From an uncultured Lachnospiraceae bacterium (GTDB lineage: Bacteria > Bacillota_A > Clostridia > Lachnospirales > Lachnospiraceae), in contig CAJKKX010000041.1 in the NCBI GenBank assembly GCA_905200565.1, positions 1-10,331 on the forward strand: a stretch of 10,331 bases of DNA, written 5' to 3'. Positions 1-6,439 of the stretch are shown here, in pieces. Both the position numbers and the translations under genes were made by a program. Position 1 is the first letter of the stretch, and each line of letters begins with the position of its first letter. The notes under the pieces were generated by a model. That model searched no databases and was not told the DNA's origin. It saw only the letters and a program-made list of their open reading frames with translations.

Positions 1-1
1 G

Positions 2-421
2 TGCCGGAACTGGGGCGAGAGGCGCACCGACCGCGCCGGGGAACCATACTATACCTTCCCCACAAAGCAAGCGCTCGCGGCCGCAGAGCTGCCCGCGCTG
101 CGCGCCATCGGGCTCGGCTACCGGGACAAATACATCCATGCCATTGCGCACAGCGATTTTGACCCCGTGGCTGTGGCGGCGATGCCGCCGGACGAAGCCC
201 GGCACGCCCTGACCGCGCTGCCCGGCGTGGGGCCGAAGGTCGCGGCCTGCGTGCGGCTGTTTGGCCTGCATGATCTGGCCGCCTTCCCGGTGGACACATG
301 GATCCGGAAGATGGTGGCCCGCCATTATGGCGGCCGCTTCCCGCTGGAGCGGTATGAAGGTTTTGCGGGCGTAATGCAGCAATACATATTCTTCTATGGC
401 CGGAGCGTGGAAAAAAGTTAA
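2..421 (+). CDS. 8-oxoguanine DNA glycosylase/AP lyase, OGG type (C-terminal part)
   Basis: Base-excision repair enzyme that would remove 8-oxoguanine from DNA and nick the abasic site. The reading frame is open from base 2, so the gene begins outside the window; 139 residues are visible, about half of the usual bacterial length. The helix-hairpin-helix-GPD signature is clear: LPGVGPKVAAC at residues 73-83 followed by FPVDTW at 95-100. Lys79 and Asp98 match the catalytic lysine and aspartate of OGG1 (K249 and D268 in the human enzyme), with the same spacing of 19 residues. The iron-sulfur cluster cysteines of Nth/MutY are absent, which favours OGG over endonuclease III. A GTG at 167 is not the start, because the conserved fold extends upstream of it. 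Codons strongly prefer G or C at the third position, unlike the genes after about 810. The family is confident; the exact substrate is inferred. Confidence 0.88.
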   Translation, partial: CRNWGERRTDRAGEPYYTFPTKQALAAAELPALRAIGLGYRDKYIHAIAHSDFDPVAVAAMPPDEARHALTALPGVGPKVAACVRLFGLHDLAAFPVDTWIRKMVARHYGGRFPLERYEGFAGVMQQYIFFYGRSVEKS

Positions 422-440
422 GAATATTTAGCGCATGGCC

Positions 441-470
441 TGTACAGCACTGCGCTGCGCATGCTATACT
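441..470 (+). promoter_or_regulatory. possible sigma-A type promoter for the 501-998 gene
   Basis: TGTACA (441-446) and TATACT (465-470) are separated by 18 bases; they match the -35 consensus at 4 of 6 and the -10 consensus at 5 of 6 positions. The pair lies in the short gap after the glycosylase stop codon, 30 bases upstream of the ATG at 501, and a GGAGG ribosome binding site follows at 491-495. The -10 match is good and the -35 match is weak. Read-through from the glycosylase gene is the alternative. Confidence 0.4.
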
Positions 471-500
471 GATGGGGAAATATGAAACAGGGAGGAAATC

Positions 501-998
501 ATGAAAATCCATGTGCGAGAATTGATGCGCCGCCTGTCAGACCTGATGGAAATGCTGGTGGGCCTGCTGATGCTGGCCGCGCTGGCCGCTGCGCTCATCG
601 GCCTTGTGCAGAGCATCAGCCCGGTGAAGCTGATCCGGGATCCCGCAGCCTTTTCCGAATACCTCAGCGTCGCGGCGATGCTGGTAATCGGGGTGGAATT
701 TGTCAAGATGCTGTGCAGCCACACGCTGGATTCGGTCATCGAGATCATGCTGCTGGCCATTGCGCGCCAGATGATTGTCGAGCACACCTCGCCTGCCGAA
801 ATGCTCCAGGATATCCGCTGTTTCTGCAATCGAAAAGAGCAGGACTCTATCGACCAGTGCATCCAGATGTTTCAGATGATTCATCTGTACACTTCTATGC
901 AGGGCGCTGACAATAACCCGGACGTCATGAAAAGCTTCTTATCGCCGGAACAGCAGTCCATGTTTGAAACCTGTCAATCCATATTTCAAAATAGTTAA
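501..998 (+). CDS. chimeric ORF: PsiE-like membrane segment joined to an unrelated soluble C-terminus
   Basis: A 165-residue ORF starting at ATG 501, with GGAGG five bases upstream. Residues 1-100 look like a PsiE-family (phosphate-starvation-inducible E) small membrane protein: hydrophobic helices at about 18-36, 54-72 and 78-93, with the family-like stretches VIGVEFVKML and IARQMIVEHTSP. Family members normally continue into a fourth membrane helix. Here the sequence changes abruptly at residues 100-104 into a hydrophilic, Gln/Met/Cys-rich tail (DIRCFCNRKEQ, then FLSPEQQSMFETCQS) with no membrane helix. The tail resembles a short soluble protein that could belong with the next gene, 12 bases downstream. 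GC content falls at the same point, near base 805. I read this as two half-genes joined in frame, by assembly error or by recombination. The function of the fused product is unknown, and the PsiE assignment is from memory of the family. Confidence 0.6.
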   Translation: MKIHVRELMRRLSDLMEMLVGLLMLAALAAALIGLVQSISPVKLIRDPAAFSEYLSVAAMLVIGVEFVKMLCSHTLDSVIEIMLLAIARQMIVEHTSPAEMLQDIRCFCNRKEQDSIDQCIQMFQMIHLYTSMQGADNNPDVMKSFLSPEQQSMFETCQSIFQNS

Positions 999-1010
999 AA
1001 GGAGATTTCT

Positions 1011-1286
1011 ATGAGTGACACAAGCTGGATGAACAATCCAAACCTGAAAAATATCGATCCCGCAAAGCTCCAGATGCTGATGTCCATGTCCGAACAGGGG
1101 GCTGGAAAATCGCAGAACGATCTTCTCCCATTTCTCATGGCGGCAGCTTCGCAGTCCAAATCTCAGGGGATGACCTTCTCCCCCGACGAGACAGACGCCA
1201 TCATCGAAGTGCTGAAAATGGGAAAATCCCCAGAAGAAATTGCAAGGATCGAAAAAATCCGAACGATGATGAAATTAATGAAATGA
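1011..1286 (+). CDS. small conserved hypothetical protein, 91 aa
   Basis: A short, soluble, Met- and Lys-rich protein with no signal peptide or membrane helix. An AAAGGAG ribosome binding site (998-1004) precedes the ATG by six bases, and the gene follows the preceding stop by 12 bases, so the two are probably co-transcribed. Visible features are an N-terminal WMNNPNLKNIDPAKLQMLMS segment, a LLPFLMAAASQSKSQG helix in the middle, and a C-terminal helix (SPDETDAIIEVLKMGKSPEE) ending in a basic Met/Lys tail. I believe similar small proteins are widespread in Lachnospiraceae, beside a partner resembling the tail of the preceding ORF, but I cannot assign a function. Base composition fits the rest of the window rather than the GC-rich left end. 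Confidence 0.75.
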   Translation: MSDTSWMNNPNLKNIDPAKLQMLMSMSEQGAGKSQNDLLPFLMAAASQSKSQGMTFSPDETDAIIEVLKMGKSPEEIARIEKIRTMMKLMK

Positions 1287-1297
1287 TATAGAATCCA

Positions 1298-1340
1298 AAA
1301 TACGGCATGGCCCTGCTTTCAACAAGACGATGCCGTATTT
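1298..1340. terminator. hairpin between convergent genes, likely bidirectional terminator
   Basis: AAATACGGCAT (1298-1308) and ATGCCGTATTT (1330-1340) form a perfect 11-bp stem around a 21-base loop. The hairpin lies between the stop codons of the convergent genes at 1286 and 1342. The 3' arm carries only short T runs on either strand, so termination strength is uncertain. Confidence 0.6.
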
Positions 1341-1341
1341 C

Positions 1342-1941
1342 TCACTCCAGGATATTTGTTACACTATTAAATTTTGTATAAATGAAGGTTCCGTTTTTCA
1401 GTCTCTGATAGCCCGCCACTCTCCATTCATACAATTCCGCATCTTTCACACGGATTTCCTTTTCTTCGTAACTGCACACGTCAGCTTCCGTTTTTTCGAT
1501 CAGCTTCCACTCCCCAGGCTGATTACGCCGAAATCGAAAAATCAGATACCCGTCCTCATCCTCGACGTCCCTCCAGTAAATGTCCGGGCCTGCAAAGCCG
1601 CCCTCCGGATTTTCTCTTCCGGTTTCGCAGTCCACAAACATCGACTGCTTCTGAAATTTATTTTTCCCGACTGTAATCCGGCGCATCCCGCCTTTGTTCC
1701 AAAAATCCGCTACTTCCAGAACTCCCTGCTTTTGCACCGTGATTTTTACAATCCCCGGTTTTACTCTCGTCACTTCCGCCATCTTATTTTTCCGAACCGT
1801 CCGTACCCAGGAATCATCCCGACAGGGCAGATAAAAGCTGTCCCCTACTTCCAGTGCTTTTCCTTCTGCATGGACCGGTACGGCACACAAAAAGAAGAAT
1901 AGCAGCGCCAAAAGCAGACCTCTTTTCTGAAATCTCAACAT
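1342..1941 (-). CDS. secreted protein of unknown function, 199 aa
   Basis: The N-terminus is a typical Sec signal peptide: MLRFQKRG, then a hydrophobic core of about 12 residues, then a probable signal peptidase I site after Ala25 (VPVHA|EG). There is no lipobox cysteine, sortase motif or further membrane helix, so the mature protein of about 174 residues is predicted to be exported. It is rich in charged and aromatic residues (FWNKGGMRR, GPDIYWRDVEDEDG, YEWRVAGYQR) and looks beta-rich; it has two cysteines that could pair. I do not recognise a family. The ATG at 1941 follows a purine-rich GAGAGGGGG stretch at a suitable distance, and a promoter candidate lies 50-78 bases upstream. It lies downstream of the cinA operon but behind a terminator, so it is probably a separate unit. 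The long antisense frame over it lacks these signals. Confidence 0.75.
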   Translation of the reverse strand: MLRFQKRGLLLALLFFFLCAVPVHAEGKALEVGDSFYLPCRDDSWVRTVRKNKMAEVTRVKPGIVKITVQKQGVLEVADFWNKGGMRRITVGKNKFQKQSMFVDCETGRENPEGGFAGPDIYWRDVEDEDGYLIFRFRRNQPGEWKLIEKTEADVCSYEEKEIRVKDAELYEWRVAGYQRLKNGTFIYTKFNSVTNILE

Positions 1942-1990
1942 AAGAATCCCCCTCTCTATGTATTCCGGTACATTTATACTTCTTTATTAT

Positions 1991-2019
1991 AGTTTAATTC
2001 AATAATGATATTTTGTCAA
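1991..2019 (-). promoter_or_regulatory. probable promoter of the secreted-protein gene
   Basis: On the minus strand, TTGACA (2014-2019) matches the -35 consensus exactly and is followed after 17 bases by TAAACT (1991-1996), which matches the -10 consensus at 4 of 6. A perfect TATAAT sits next to it at 1986-1991 but 22 bases from the -35 element. The surrounding 1960-2100 region is strongly AT-rich. The precise -10 element is uncertain. Confidence 0.5.
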
Positions 2020-2095
2020 TATATTATTACTACTTTTTGTATTTGTTTTTTTACCTTTCATAGATTCCTGCTAAACAGTTAAACTTTTATTGACA

Positions 2096-2141
2096 ATAAA
2101 AAGCCACCAGAAACGACTCTTTTTGAATCCTTCCTGATGGC
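2096..2141 (-). terminator. intrinsic terminator of the yicC-cinA operon
   Basis: Starting seven bases after the cinA stop codon on the minus strand, GCCATCAGGAA (2131-2141) can pair with TTTCTGGTGGC (2103-2113) as an 11-bp stem with two G-U pairs. A run of T's (TTTTTATT, 2095-2102) follows directly. This is a classical Rho-independent terminator and marks the 3' end of the seven-gene operon. Confidence 0.8.
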
Positions 2142-2147
2142 CATCCA

Positions 2148-3395
2148 TCAATCTTCTTTTTCCAGAATGCAATCCCTCAGCAAAGTCAGCGCACGCACTA
2201 CCGCATATTCCCTGACCTTTTCGCGGTTTCCCTGGAAGTGAAATTCCTTCACCGTAATTTTATTCTTCAGGCTGCACCCTATATAAACCAGCCCTACCGG
2301 TTTCTCATCGCTTCCGCCGTCCGGCCCGGCAATTCCGGTAATCGCCACACAAGCGTCCGCCCCGGTCATGAAAGCGCCGTTCTTCGCCATTTCCTTCGCC
2401 GTCTTTTCACTGACCGCCCCAAAGTCTTTCAATGTGGTTTTCTTAACCTCCAGAAGCTTTCTCTTCGCCTTATTGGAATAAGTCACCAGTCCCTGCTTAA
2501 ACACTTCGGATGCTCCCGGTATATCCGTCAGCCTTGCCGCCAGCACACCTCCTGTACAGGATTCCGCCGTCGTCAGCGTCAGTTCCTTCTCTTTCAAAAG
2601 CTTCAGCACATTTTCTGCCAGTGTTTCCTTCTCATCCAACGTATAGATATTATCTCCAAAGCGGTTTCTCAGCTCTTTTACCACCGGTTTCATCAGCTTT
2701 CTTGCTTCCTTCTCGCTGGAAGCCTTTGCCGTAATCCGCAGATGCACCTCACCGATTTTCGCATAGGGAGCGATCGTGGGATTTGTCTGTGCTTCGATCA
2801 TGTCTGCAATCTGTGTCTCGACATAACTCTCGCCCAGTCCACAAATCTTTACCATACAGGAACGAATCAATTCCGGCTGAAGCTTGTTCAGATATGGGAA
2901 AATACTCTTCTCAAACATGGGCCTCATCTCGTTTGGCGGCCCCGGAAGCAAAATCATTGCCTTCCCATCCTTTTCCAGAATCAGCCCCGGTGCGGTTCCA
3001 TTGTCATTGTCCACGACAATGCTTCCCTCCGGCGCCTGCGCCTGTTTCCAATTATTATCCGTAATGACCCTGGTCTGGCTGTTCTTGAAATATTCTTCAA
3101 TCCTTTTTCTGCTGTGTTCATCCTCTTTGAGCGGCATCTCCATGACCTGTGCGGCCACTTCCTTTGTGAGATCATCTTTCGTAGGCCCCAGGCCGCCGCT
3201 TAAGATCACCACATCCGAACGCACCAGAGCCGTCCGCATCGTCTCCGCCAGGCGCTCCTCGTTATCTCCCACCACAGACTGATGGTACATGGACAGTCCC
3301 AGAAGCGCGCACTGCTCCGAAAGATACGCCGCATTTGTGTTCACAATATTCCCAAGTAACAATTCCGTACCTACGGAAATCAACTCTACTACCAT
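2148..3395 (-). CDS. cinA: CinA family protein (NMN amidohydrolase / ADP-ribose pyrophosphatase type)
   Basis: A 415-residue two-domain protein of normal CinA length. The N-terminal MoaB/MogA-like domain (about 1-170) carries GTELLLG (9-15), SGGLGPTKDD (66-75) and LPGPPNEM (150-157). In characterised homologues this domain hydrolyses ADP-ribose or related pyrophosphates. The C-terminal CinA domain (about 255-410) carries AESCTGG (277-283) and GIAGPDGG (354-361), the signature of nicotinamide mononucleotide deamidase, which recycles NMN to nicotinate mononucleotide in NAD metabolism. Which activities this copy retains is inferred. AAGGAG lies six bases before the ATG. It is the last gene of the operon, 21 bases after pgsA, with a terminator just downstream. 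In many Firmicutes cinA is followed by recA and linked to competence or DNA damage; recA is not here. Confidence 0.95.
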   Translation of the reverse strand: MVVELISVGTELLLGNIVNTNAAYLSEQCALLGLSMYHQSVVGDNEERLAETMRTALVRSDVVILSGGLGPTKDDLTKEVAAQVMEMPLKEDEHSRKRIEEYFKNSQTRVITDNNWKQAQAPEGSIVVDNDNGTAPGLILEKDGKAMILLPGPPNEMRPMFEKSIFPYLNKLQPELIRSCMVKICGLGESYVETQIADMIEAQTNPTIAPYAKIGEVHLRITAKASSEKEARKLMKPVVKELRNRFGDNIYTLDEKETLAENVLKLLKEKELTLTTAESCTGGVLAARLTDIPGASEVFKQGLVTYSNKAKRKLLEVKKTTLKDFGAVSEKTAKEMAKNGAFMTGADACVAITGIAGPDGGSDEKPVGLVYIGCSLKNKITVKEFHFQGNREKVREYAVVRALTLLRDCILEKED

Positions 3396-3416
3396 ATTCT
3401 ACTCCTTATCCGTATG

Positions 3417-3953
3417 CTAATCCTGCATACTCAGAACCCGCCTGTTTTTCGCAATATAGTCGATCAGTGATACCACTGTCAATCCCATTGCGGCATAAAT
3501 AAAGACCGCCTCAAGCGTGACAAATACTCCTCCAATATCTGCGATTACCAGGATAATCATGAGCATCTGCGTAATCGTCTTTACTTTTCCCCACCAGCTC
3601 GCCGCAATGACAATGCCGTTATCGGACGCCACCAGGCGAAATCCGCTGATGATAAACTCACGGCTGATGATTACGATAACCACCCAGCCGGGAATCCGAT
3701 GCAATTCCACCAGACAGATCATAGCGGCTGACACCAGCAGTTTATCTGCCAGCGGGTCCATGAATTTTCCAAAATTTGTAATCTGATTATTCTTCCTGGC
3801 AAGATAACCGTCCAACGTGTCTGTAAGGCTTGCGACAATAAAAATAGCCAGTGCAATATACTTATCATACTCCGTGATATCCAACAGTAAGAAGATTACA
3901 AAAAACGGAATCATAATCACCCTTAAAATTGTTAACATATTTGGCGTATTCAT
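3417..3953 (-). CDS. pgsA: CDP-diacylglycerol--glycerol-3-phosphate 3-phosphatidyltransferase
   Basis: An integral membrane enzyme that makes phosphatidylglycerol phosphate from CDP-diacylglycerol and glycerol-3-phosphate, the committed step to phosphatidylglycerol and cardiolipin. The CDP-alcohol phosphatidyltransferase motif is complete: Asp45, Asp48, Gly49, Ala52, Arg53, Gly62, Asp66 and Asp70 in DTLDGYLAR...GKFMDPLAD. Several hydrophobic segments are visible, at about 10-25, 31-45, 70-85, 90-108 and 125-165. The length of 178 residues fits bacterial PgsA. The ATG overlaps the rimO stop by four bases (ATGA), and AGGAGAG lies eight bases upstream, so translation is probably coupled to rimO. 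CDP-alcohol transferases with other acceptors share the motif, but the N-terminal MNTPNMLTILR and the genomic context support PgsA. Confidence 0.95.
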   Translation of the reverse strand: MNTPNMLTILRVIMIPFFVIFLLLDITEYDKYIALAIFIVASLTDTLDGYLARKNNQITNFGKFMDPLADKLLVSAAMICLVELHRIPGWVVIVIISREFIISGFRLVASDNGIVIAASWWGKVKTITQMLMIILVIADIGGVFVTLEAVFIYAAMGLTVVSLIDYIAKNRRVLSMQD

Positions 3954-5275
3954 TCTGAAATCTCTCCTATCAAATCATACTCCAGGGCGCCTGTCACCTT
4001 TACTTTCGCAAAGTCGCCTGTCACAAGAGTTTCATCCGTGTTGATGAACAGGTAGCCGTCAATCCCCGGCGCATCCATATACGTGCGCGCAATATAGGCA
4101 TTTTCATCCGCTACCTTTCCCTCAATCATAGCCAGCAATTCCCTGCCCGCCATGTCCTCGTTTTTGTCAAATGAAATTTCCTGCTGAAGCTCCATCAGCT
4201 CATCCCGGCGCTCTTGCTTAATCTCTTCCGGAATCTGATTCTCCATGCCCGCAGCCGGCGTATCCTCTTCGGGAGAATAAGCAAAGACTCCCAGACGCTC
4301 AAACTCCATCTCGTCTACAAACTGCATCAATTCCTCATGCGCTTCCTGTGTCTCCCCCGGAAAACCGCTGATCAGCGTTGTCCGAAGCACAAGATCGGGA
4401 ATCTCTTCCCGAAGATGTCCGACGATATTTATCAGATCTTTTTTTGTTGTCCTCCGCCCCATGCGTTTCAGTACGGCGTCATTTGCGTGCTGAATCGGCA
4501 GATCAAGATAATGACAGATCTTCGGTTCTTCTTTTATCGTCTGAATCAGTTCTTCATAAATCTCCTCCGGATAGCAGTACAGAATACGTATCCACCGAAT
4601 CCCTCTGATCCTGCACAATGCTTTCAGCAATTTATGCAGGGATTTTTCCCCATAAAGATCCATGCCGTACAGCGTCGTTTCCTGGGCCACCAGGATGAGT
4701 TCTTTTACTCCCTGTCCGGCCAGGCTTTCTGCCTCCAGGATCAACTGTTCCATGGGGACACTCCGGTATTTTCCGCGTATCTTCGGTATAATGCAGTAGG
4801 TACAGTGCTTGTCGCACCCCTCCGCTATTTTCAAATGCGCGTAATGCCCCCCTGTGGTAAGCATCCTTTTCTGATTGCCTACAGGCTTCTCATTCACATC
4901 ATGAAACTCCAGAAGATGCTCTCCCTCCAGGACTTTGTCCACCGCTTTTACGATTTCCTCACAGGTCGTCGTACCCAAAACGGCGTCTACCTCCTGGATT
5001 TCATCCATAATTTCCTGCTTATAACGCTGAGCCAGACATCCCGTCACGATCAGCGCCTTACAGCTTCCCGCCTTCCGGTATTCTGCCATTTCCAGAATGG
5101 TCTGAACGCTCTCCTCCTTCGCGTCATTGATAAAGCAGCAGGTATTTATAATGATAATATCCGCTTCTGTTTCCTCATCGGTCAGGACACACCCTCTCTC
5201 ATTTAAGAGCGCCAGCATAACCTCAGAGTCTACCAGGTTTTTATCGCATCCCAGAGATACAAACAATAATTTCAT
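3950..5275 (-). CDS. rimO: ribosomal protein S12 methylthiotransferase RimO
   Basis: A radical SAM enzyme that methylthiolates a conserved aspartate of ribosomal protein S12. The 441-residue protein has the full family layout. The N-terminal UPF0004 domain has cluster-binding Cys10 (SLGCDKN), Cys46 (NTCCF) and Cys80 (VTGC). The radical SAM domain has Cys154, Cys158 and Cys161 (GCDKHCTYC) and the SVPMEQL and GFPGETQE segments. A C-terminal TRAM domain of about 60 residues follows. The start MKLLFVSLGCDKNLVDSE is typical of RimO and distinguishes it from MiaB and MtaB, which modify tRNA. The ATG overlaps the rpoZ stop by four bases. Its Shine-Dalgarno sequence is weak (GAGG about 11 bases upstream), so coupling to rpoZ translation is likely. 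Confidence 0.96.
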   Translation of the reverse strand: MKLLFVSLGCDKNLVDSEVMLALLNERGCVLTDEETEADIIIINTCCFINDAKEESVQTILEMAEYRKAGSCKALIVTGCLAQRYKQEIMDEIQEVDAVLGTTTCEEIVKAVDKVLEGEHLLEFHDVNEKPVGNQKRMLTTGGHYAHLKIAEGCDKHCTYCIIPKIRGKYRSVPMEQLILEAESLAGQGVKELILVAQETTLYGMDLYGEKSLHKLLKALCRIRGIRWIRILYCYPEEIYEELIQTIKEEPKICHYLDLPIQHANDAVLKRMGRRTTKKDLINIVGHLREEIPDLVLRTTLISGFPGETQEAHEELMQFVDEMEFERLGVFAYSPEEDTPAAGMENQIPEEIKQERRDELMELQQEISFDKNEDMAGRELLAMIEGKVADENAYIARTYMDAPGIDGYLFINTDETLVTGDFAKVKVTGALEYDLIGEISE

Positions 5276-5529
5276 AATTCGATTTCGTCCTCTGATTTTT
5301 CCTCTTCTGCCATGATTTTAATTTTCGCTTTATCCAGCTCTTCTACCGCGATAGACAACGGTTTTTTTCCTGCGCTGTATACCATAGGTTCAGCCCCGGC
5401 AATGATCTCCCTTGCCCTTTTTGCAGTCGCCAGTACGATAGAATAACGGCTCTTTACCACCGGAGTTTCATTTTCTCCTACCTCACTGTTTACTACATCC
5501 ATTAAGTCTGTATAAGATGGGTGCAACAT
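5272..5529 (-). CDS. rpoZ: DNA-directed RNA polymerase omega subunit
   Basis: The small RNA polymerase subunit that helps fold and hold the beta-prime subunit. The 85-residue protein contains the conserved core KSRYSIVLATAKRAREI (26-42) and the PLSIAVEEL segment (57-65), and ends in an acidic tail rich in Glu and Lys. The length is normal for Firmicutes. It lies directly after gmk, an arrangement conserved across many bacteria. The start is four bases after the gmk stop, and the AAGGAG ribosome binding site is formed by the last codons of gmk (Lys-Gly-Glu). Confidence 0.95.
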   Translation of the reverse strand: MLHPSYTDLMDVVNSEVGENETPVVKSRYSIVLATAKRAREIIAGAEPMVYSAGKKPLSIAVEELDKAKIKIMAEEEKSEDEIEL

Positions 5530-5533
5530 AATC

Positions 5534-6166
5534 CTATTCTCCTTTCGAAAATCGTTTCAAATCATTTCTCATTGCTTCTATAAACTCTGCATTTCTTGCC
5601 ATGCGGTAATGTTCCCCCTGAATAATTTCGTGAGTCTCCCGCACCGCTGTATCTAAATCGTCATTGACGATAAGATAGTCATAGTTCTCAATTCCACAGG
5701 CTTCCTCTGCGGCTCTGGCAAGGCGCGACGCGATGACCTCCTCCGTCTCCGTCCCTCTCCCTGTCAGCCGGGTCTTTAAAGTATCTGCATCCGGCGTCGT
5801 CACAAACATAAGAAGCGCATCCGGATATTTTTCCTTTACTTTCAGCGCGCCCTGAATTTCAATCTCCAGAATAACGTCCTTCCCCTGATTTAACATCTCT
5901 TCCACATAGGCTCTGGGCGTACCATAATAATTCTCTACATACTGGGCATATTCGATAAATGCGTCCTCGTCGATCATCTGATGGAACTCTTCTATCTTCT
6001 TAAAAAAATATGCCTTTCCATTCTCTTCTCCCTCTCTTGGCTTTCTCGTAGTAGCCGAAATAGAAAGGGCATAGCCATCATATCTTTCTCTCAGTGCATT
6101 GACCAGCGTTCCCTTGCCCGCACCGGAAAATCCTGAAAGTACAATCAATATTCCCCTACGACTCAT
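5534..6166 (-). CDS. gmk: guanylate kinase
   Basis: Phosphorylates GMP and dGMP to the diphosphates with ATP, feeding GTP and dGTP synthesis and limiting the precursor pool for (p)ppGpp. The P-loop GFSGAGKGT is at residues 12-20 with Lys18. The GMP-binding region includes SATTRKPREGEENG (38-51) and the Tyr-Gly-Thr of YYGTPRAYVEEML. The nucleoside kinase fold continues through DVILEIEIQGA and LKTRLTGRGTE. The length of 210 residues is typical. The start overlaps the end of remA by 11 bases, and its GGGGGAGG ribosome binding site is written in the Glu-rich last codons of remA, so translation is probably coupled. Confidence 0.97.
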   Translation of the reverse strand: MSRRGILIVLSGFSGAGKGTLVNALRERYDGYALSISATTRKPREGEENGKAYFFKKIEEFHQMIDEDAFIEYAQYVENYYGTPRAYVEEMLNQGKDVILEIEIQGALKVKEKYPDALLMFVTTPDADTLKTRLTGRGTETEEVIASRLARAAEEACGIENYDYLIVNDDLDTAVRETHEIIQGEHYRMARNAEFIEAMRNDLKRFSKGE

Positions 6167-6431
6167 CTTCCTCCCCCTTCGTCTCGATCACTCCTGCATT
6201 GGAAAAACGTTTGACTAACGTATCCGCCTGCAATGCAGATAAGATAATATGATCCTCCTGCGTAATCAGAACCGACTTCGTGCGTCTGCCCTGCGTAGCG
6301 TCGATCACTCTTCCATTTTCTTTTGCCTGCTGCACCATGCGCTTAATCGGCGCCGCATCGGGATTTACCACAGCGACTACCTTATCCGTATTTACAGCAT
6401 TTCCAAAACCAATATTCATTAATCTGGTCAC
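6156..6431 (-). CDS. remA: RemA/YlzA family regulatory protein (DUF370)
   Basis: A small DNA-binding regulator. In Bacillus subtilis, RemA forms oligomeric rings that bind promoters of biofilm-matrix and osmoprotection genes. The 91-residue protein matches the family along its length: MNIGFGNAVN near the start, NPDAAPIKRMVQQAKENG (23-40) and DATQGRRTKSVLI (44-56). The start is a GTG. It is chosen because AGGTGAG, which overlaps the yicC stop codon, lies just upstream, and because the extra MTRL lines up with the B. subtilis N-terminus as I remember it. The ATG four codons inside is the alternative. The order yicC-remA-gmk-rpoZ is conserved in Firmicutes. What it regulates in this organism is not shown. 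Confidence 0.92.
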   Translation of the reverse strand: MTRLMNIGFGNAVNTDKVVAVVNPDAAPIKRMVQQAKENGRVIDATQGRRTKSVLITQEDHIILSALQADTLVKRFSNAGVIETKGEEDES

Positions 6432-6439
6432 ATTCTCAC

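Noticed and set aside
1330..1902. 190-residue plus-strand frame over the secreted-protein gene
   Set aside because: The minus strand has a signal peptide, ribosome binding site and promoter; the plus-strand product is a low-complexity Phe/Pro/Arg-rich shadow.
2090..2095. Perfect TTGACA on the plus strand in the cinA-distal gap
   Set aside because: No -10 element follows at 16-18 bases and no plus-strand gene lies downstream; the bases overlap the T tail of the cinA terminator.
2238..3203. 321-residue plus-strand frame opposite cinA
   Set aside because: The minus strand encodes a full-length, motif-complete CinA; the antisense product has no recognisable features and is rich in Cys, His and Arg, typical of shadow frames.
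4214..5206. 330-residue plus-strand frame opposite rimO
   Set aside because: It is antisense to a complete RimO with all six cluster cysteines, and it has no ribosome binding site or known motif.
6428..6433. ATGTGA start-stop overlapping the remA GTG start
   Set aside because: A minimal start-stop could affect initiation, but the ATG and GTG overlap out of frame by chance, and the family alignment explains the GTG start without it.
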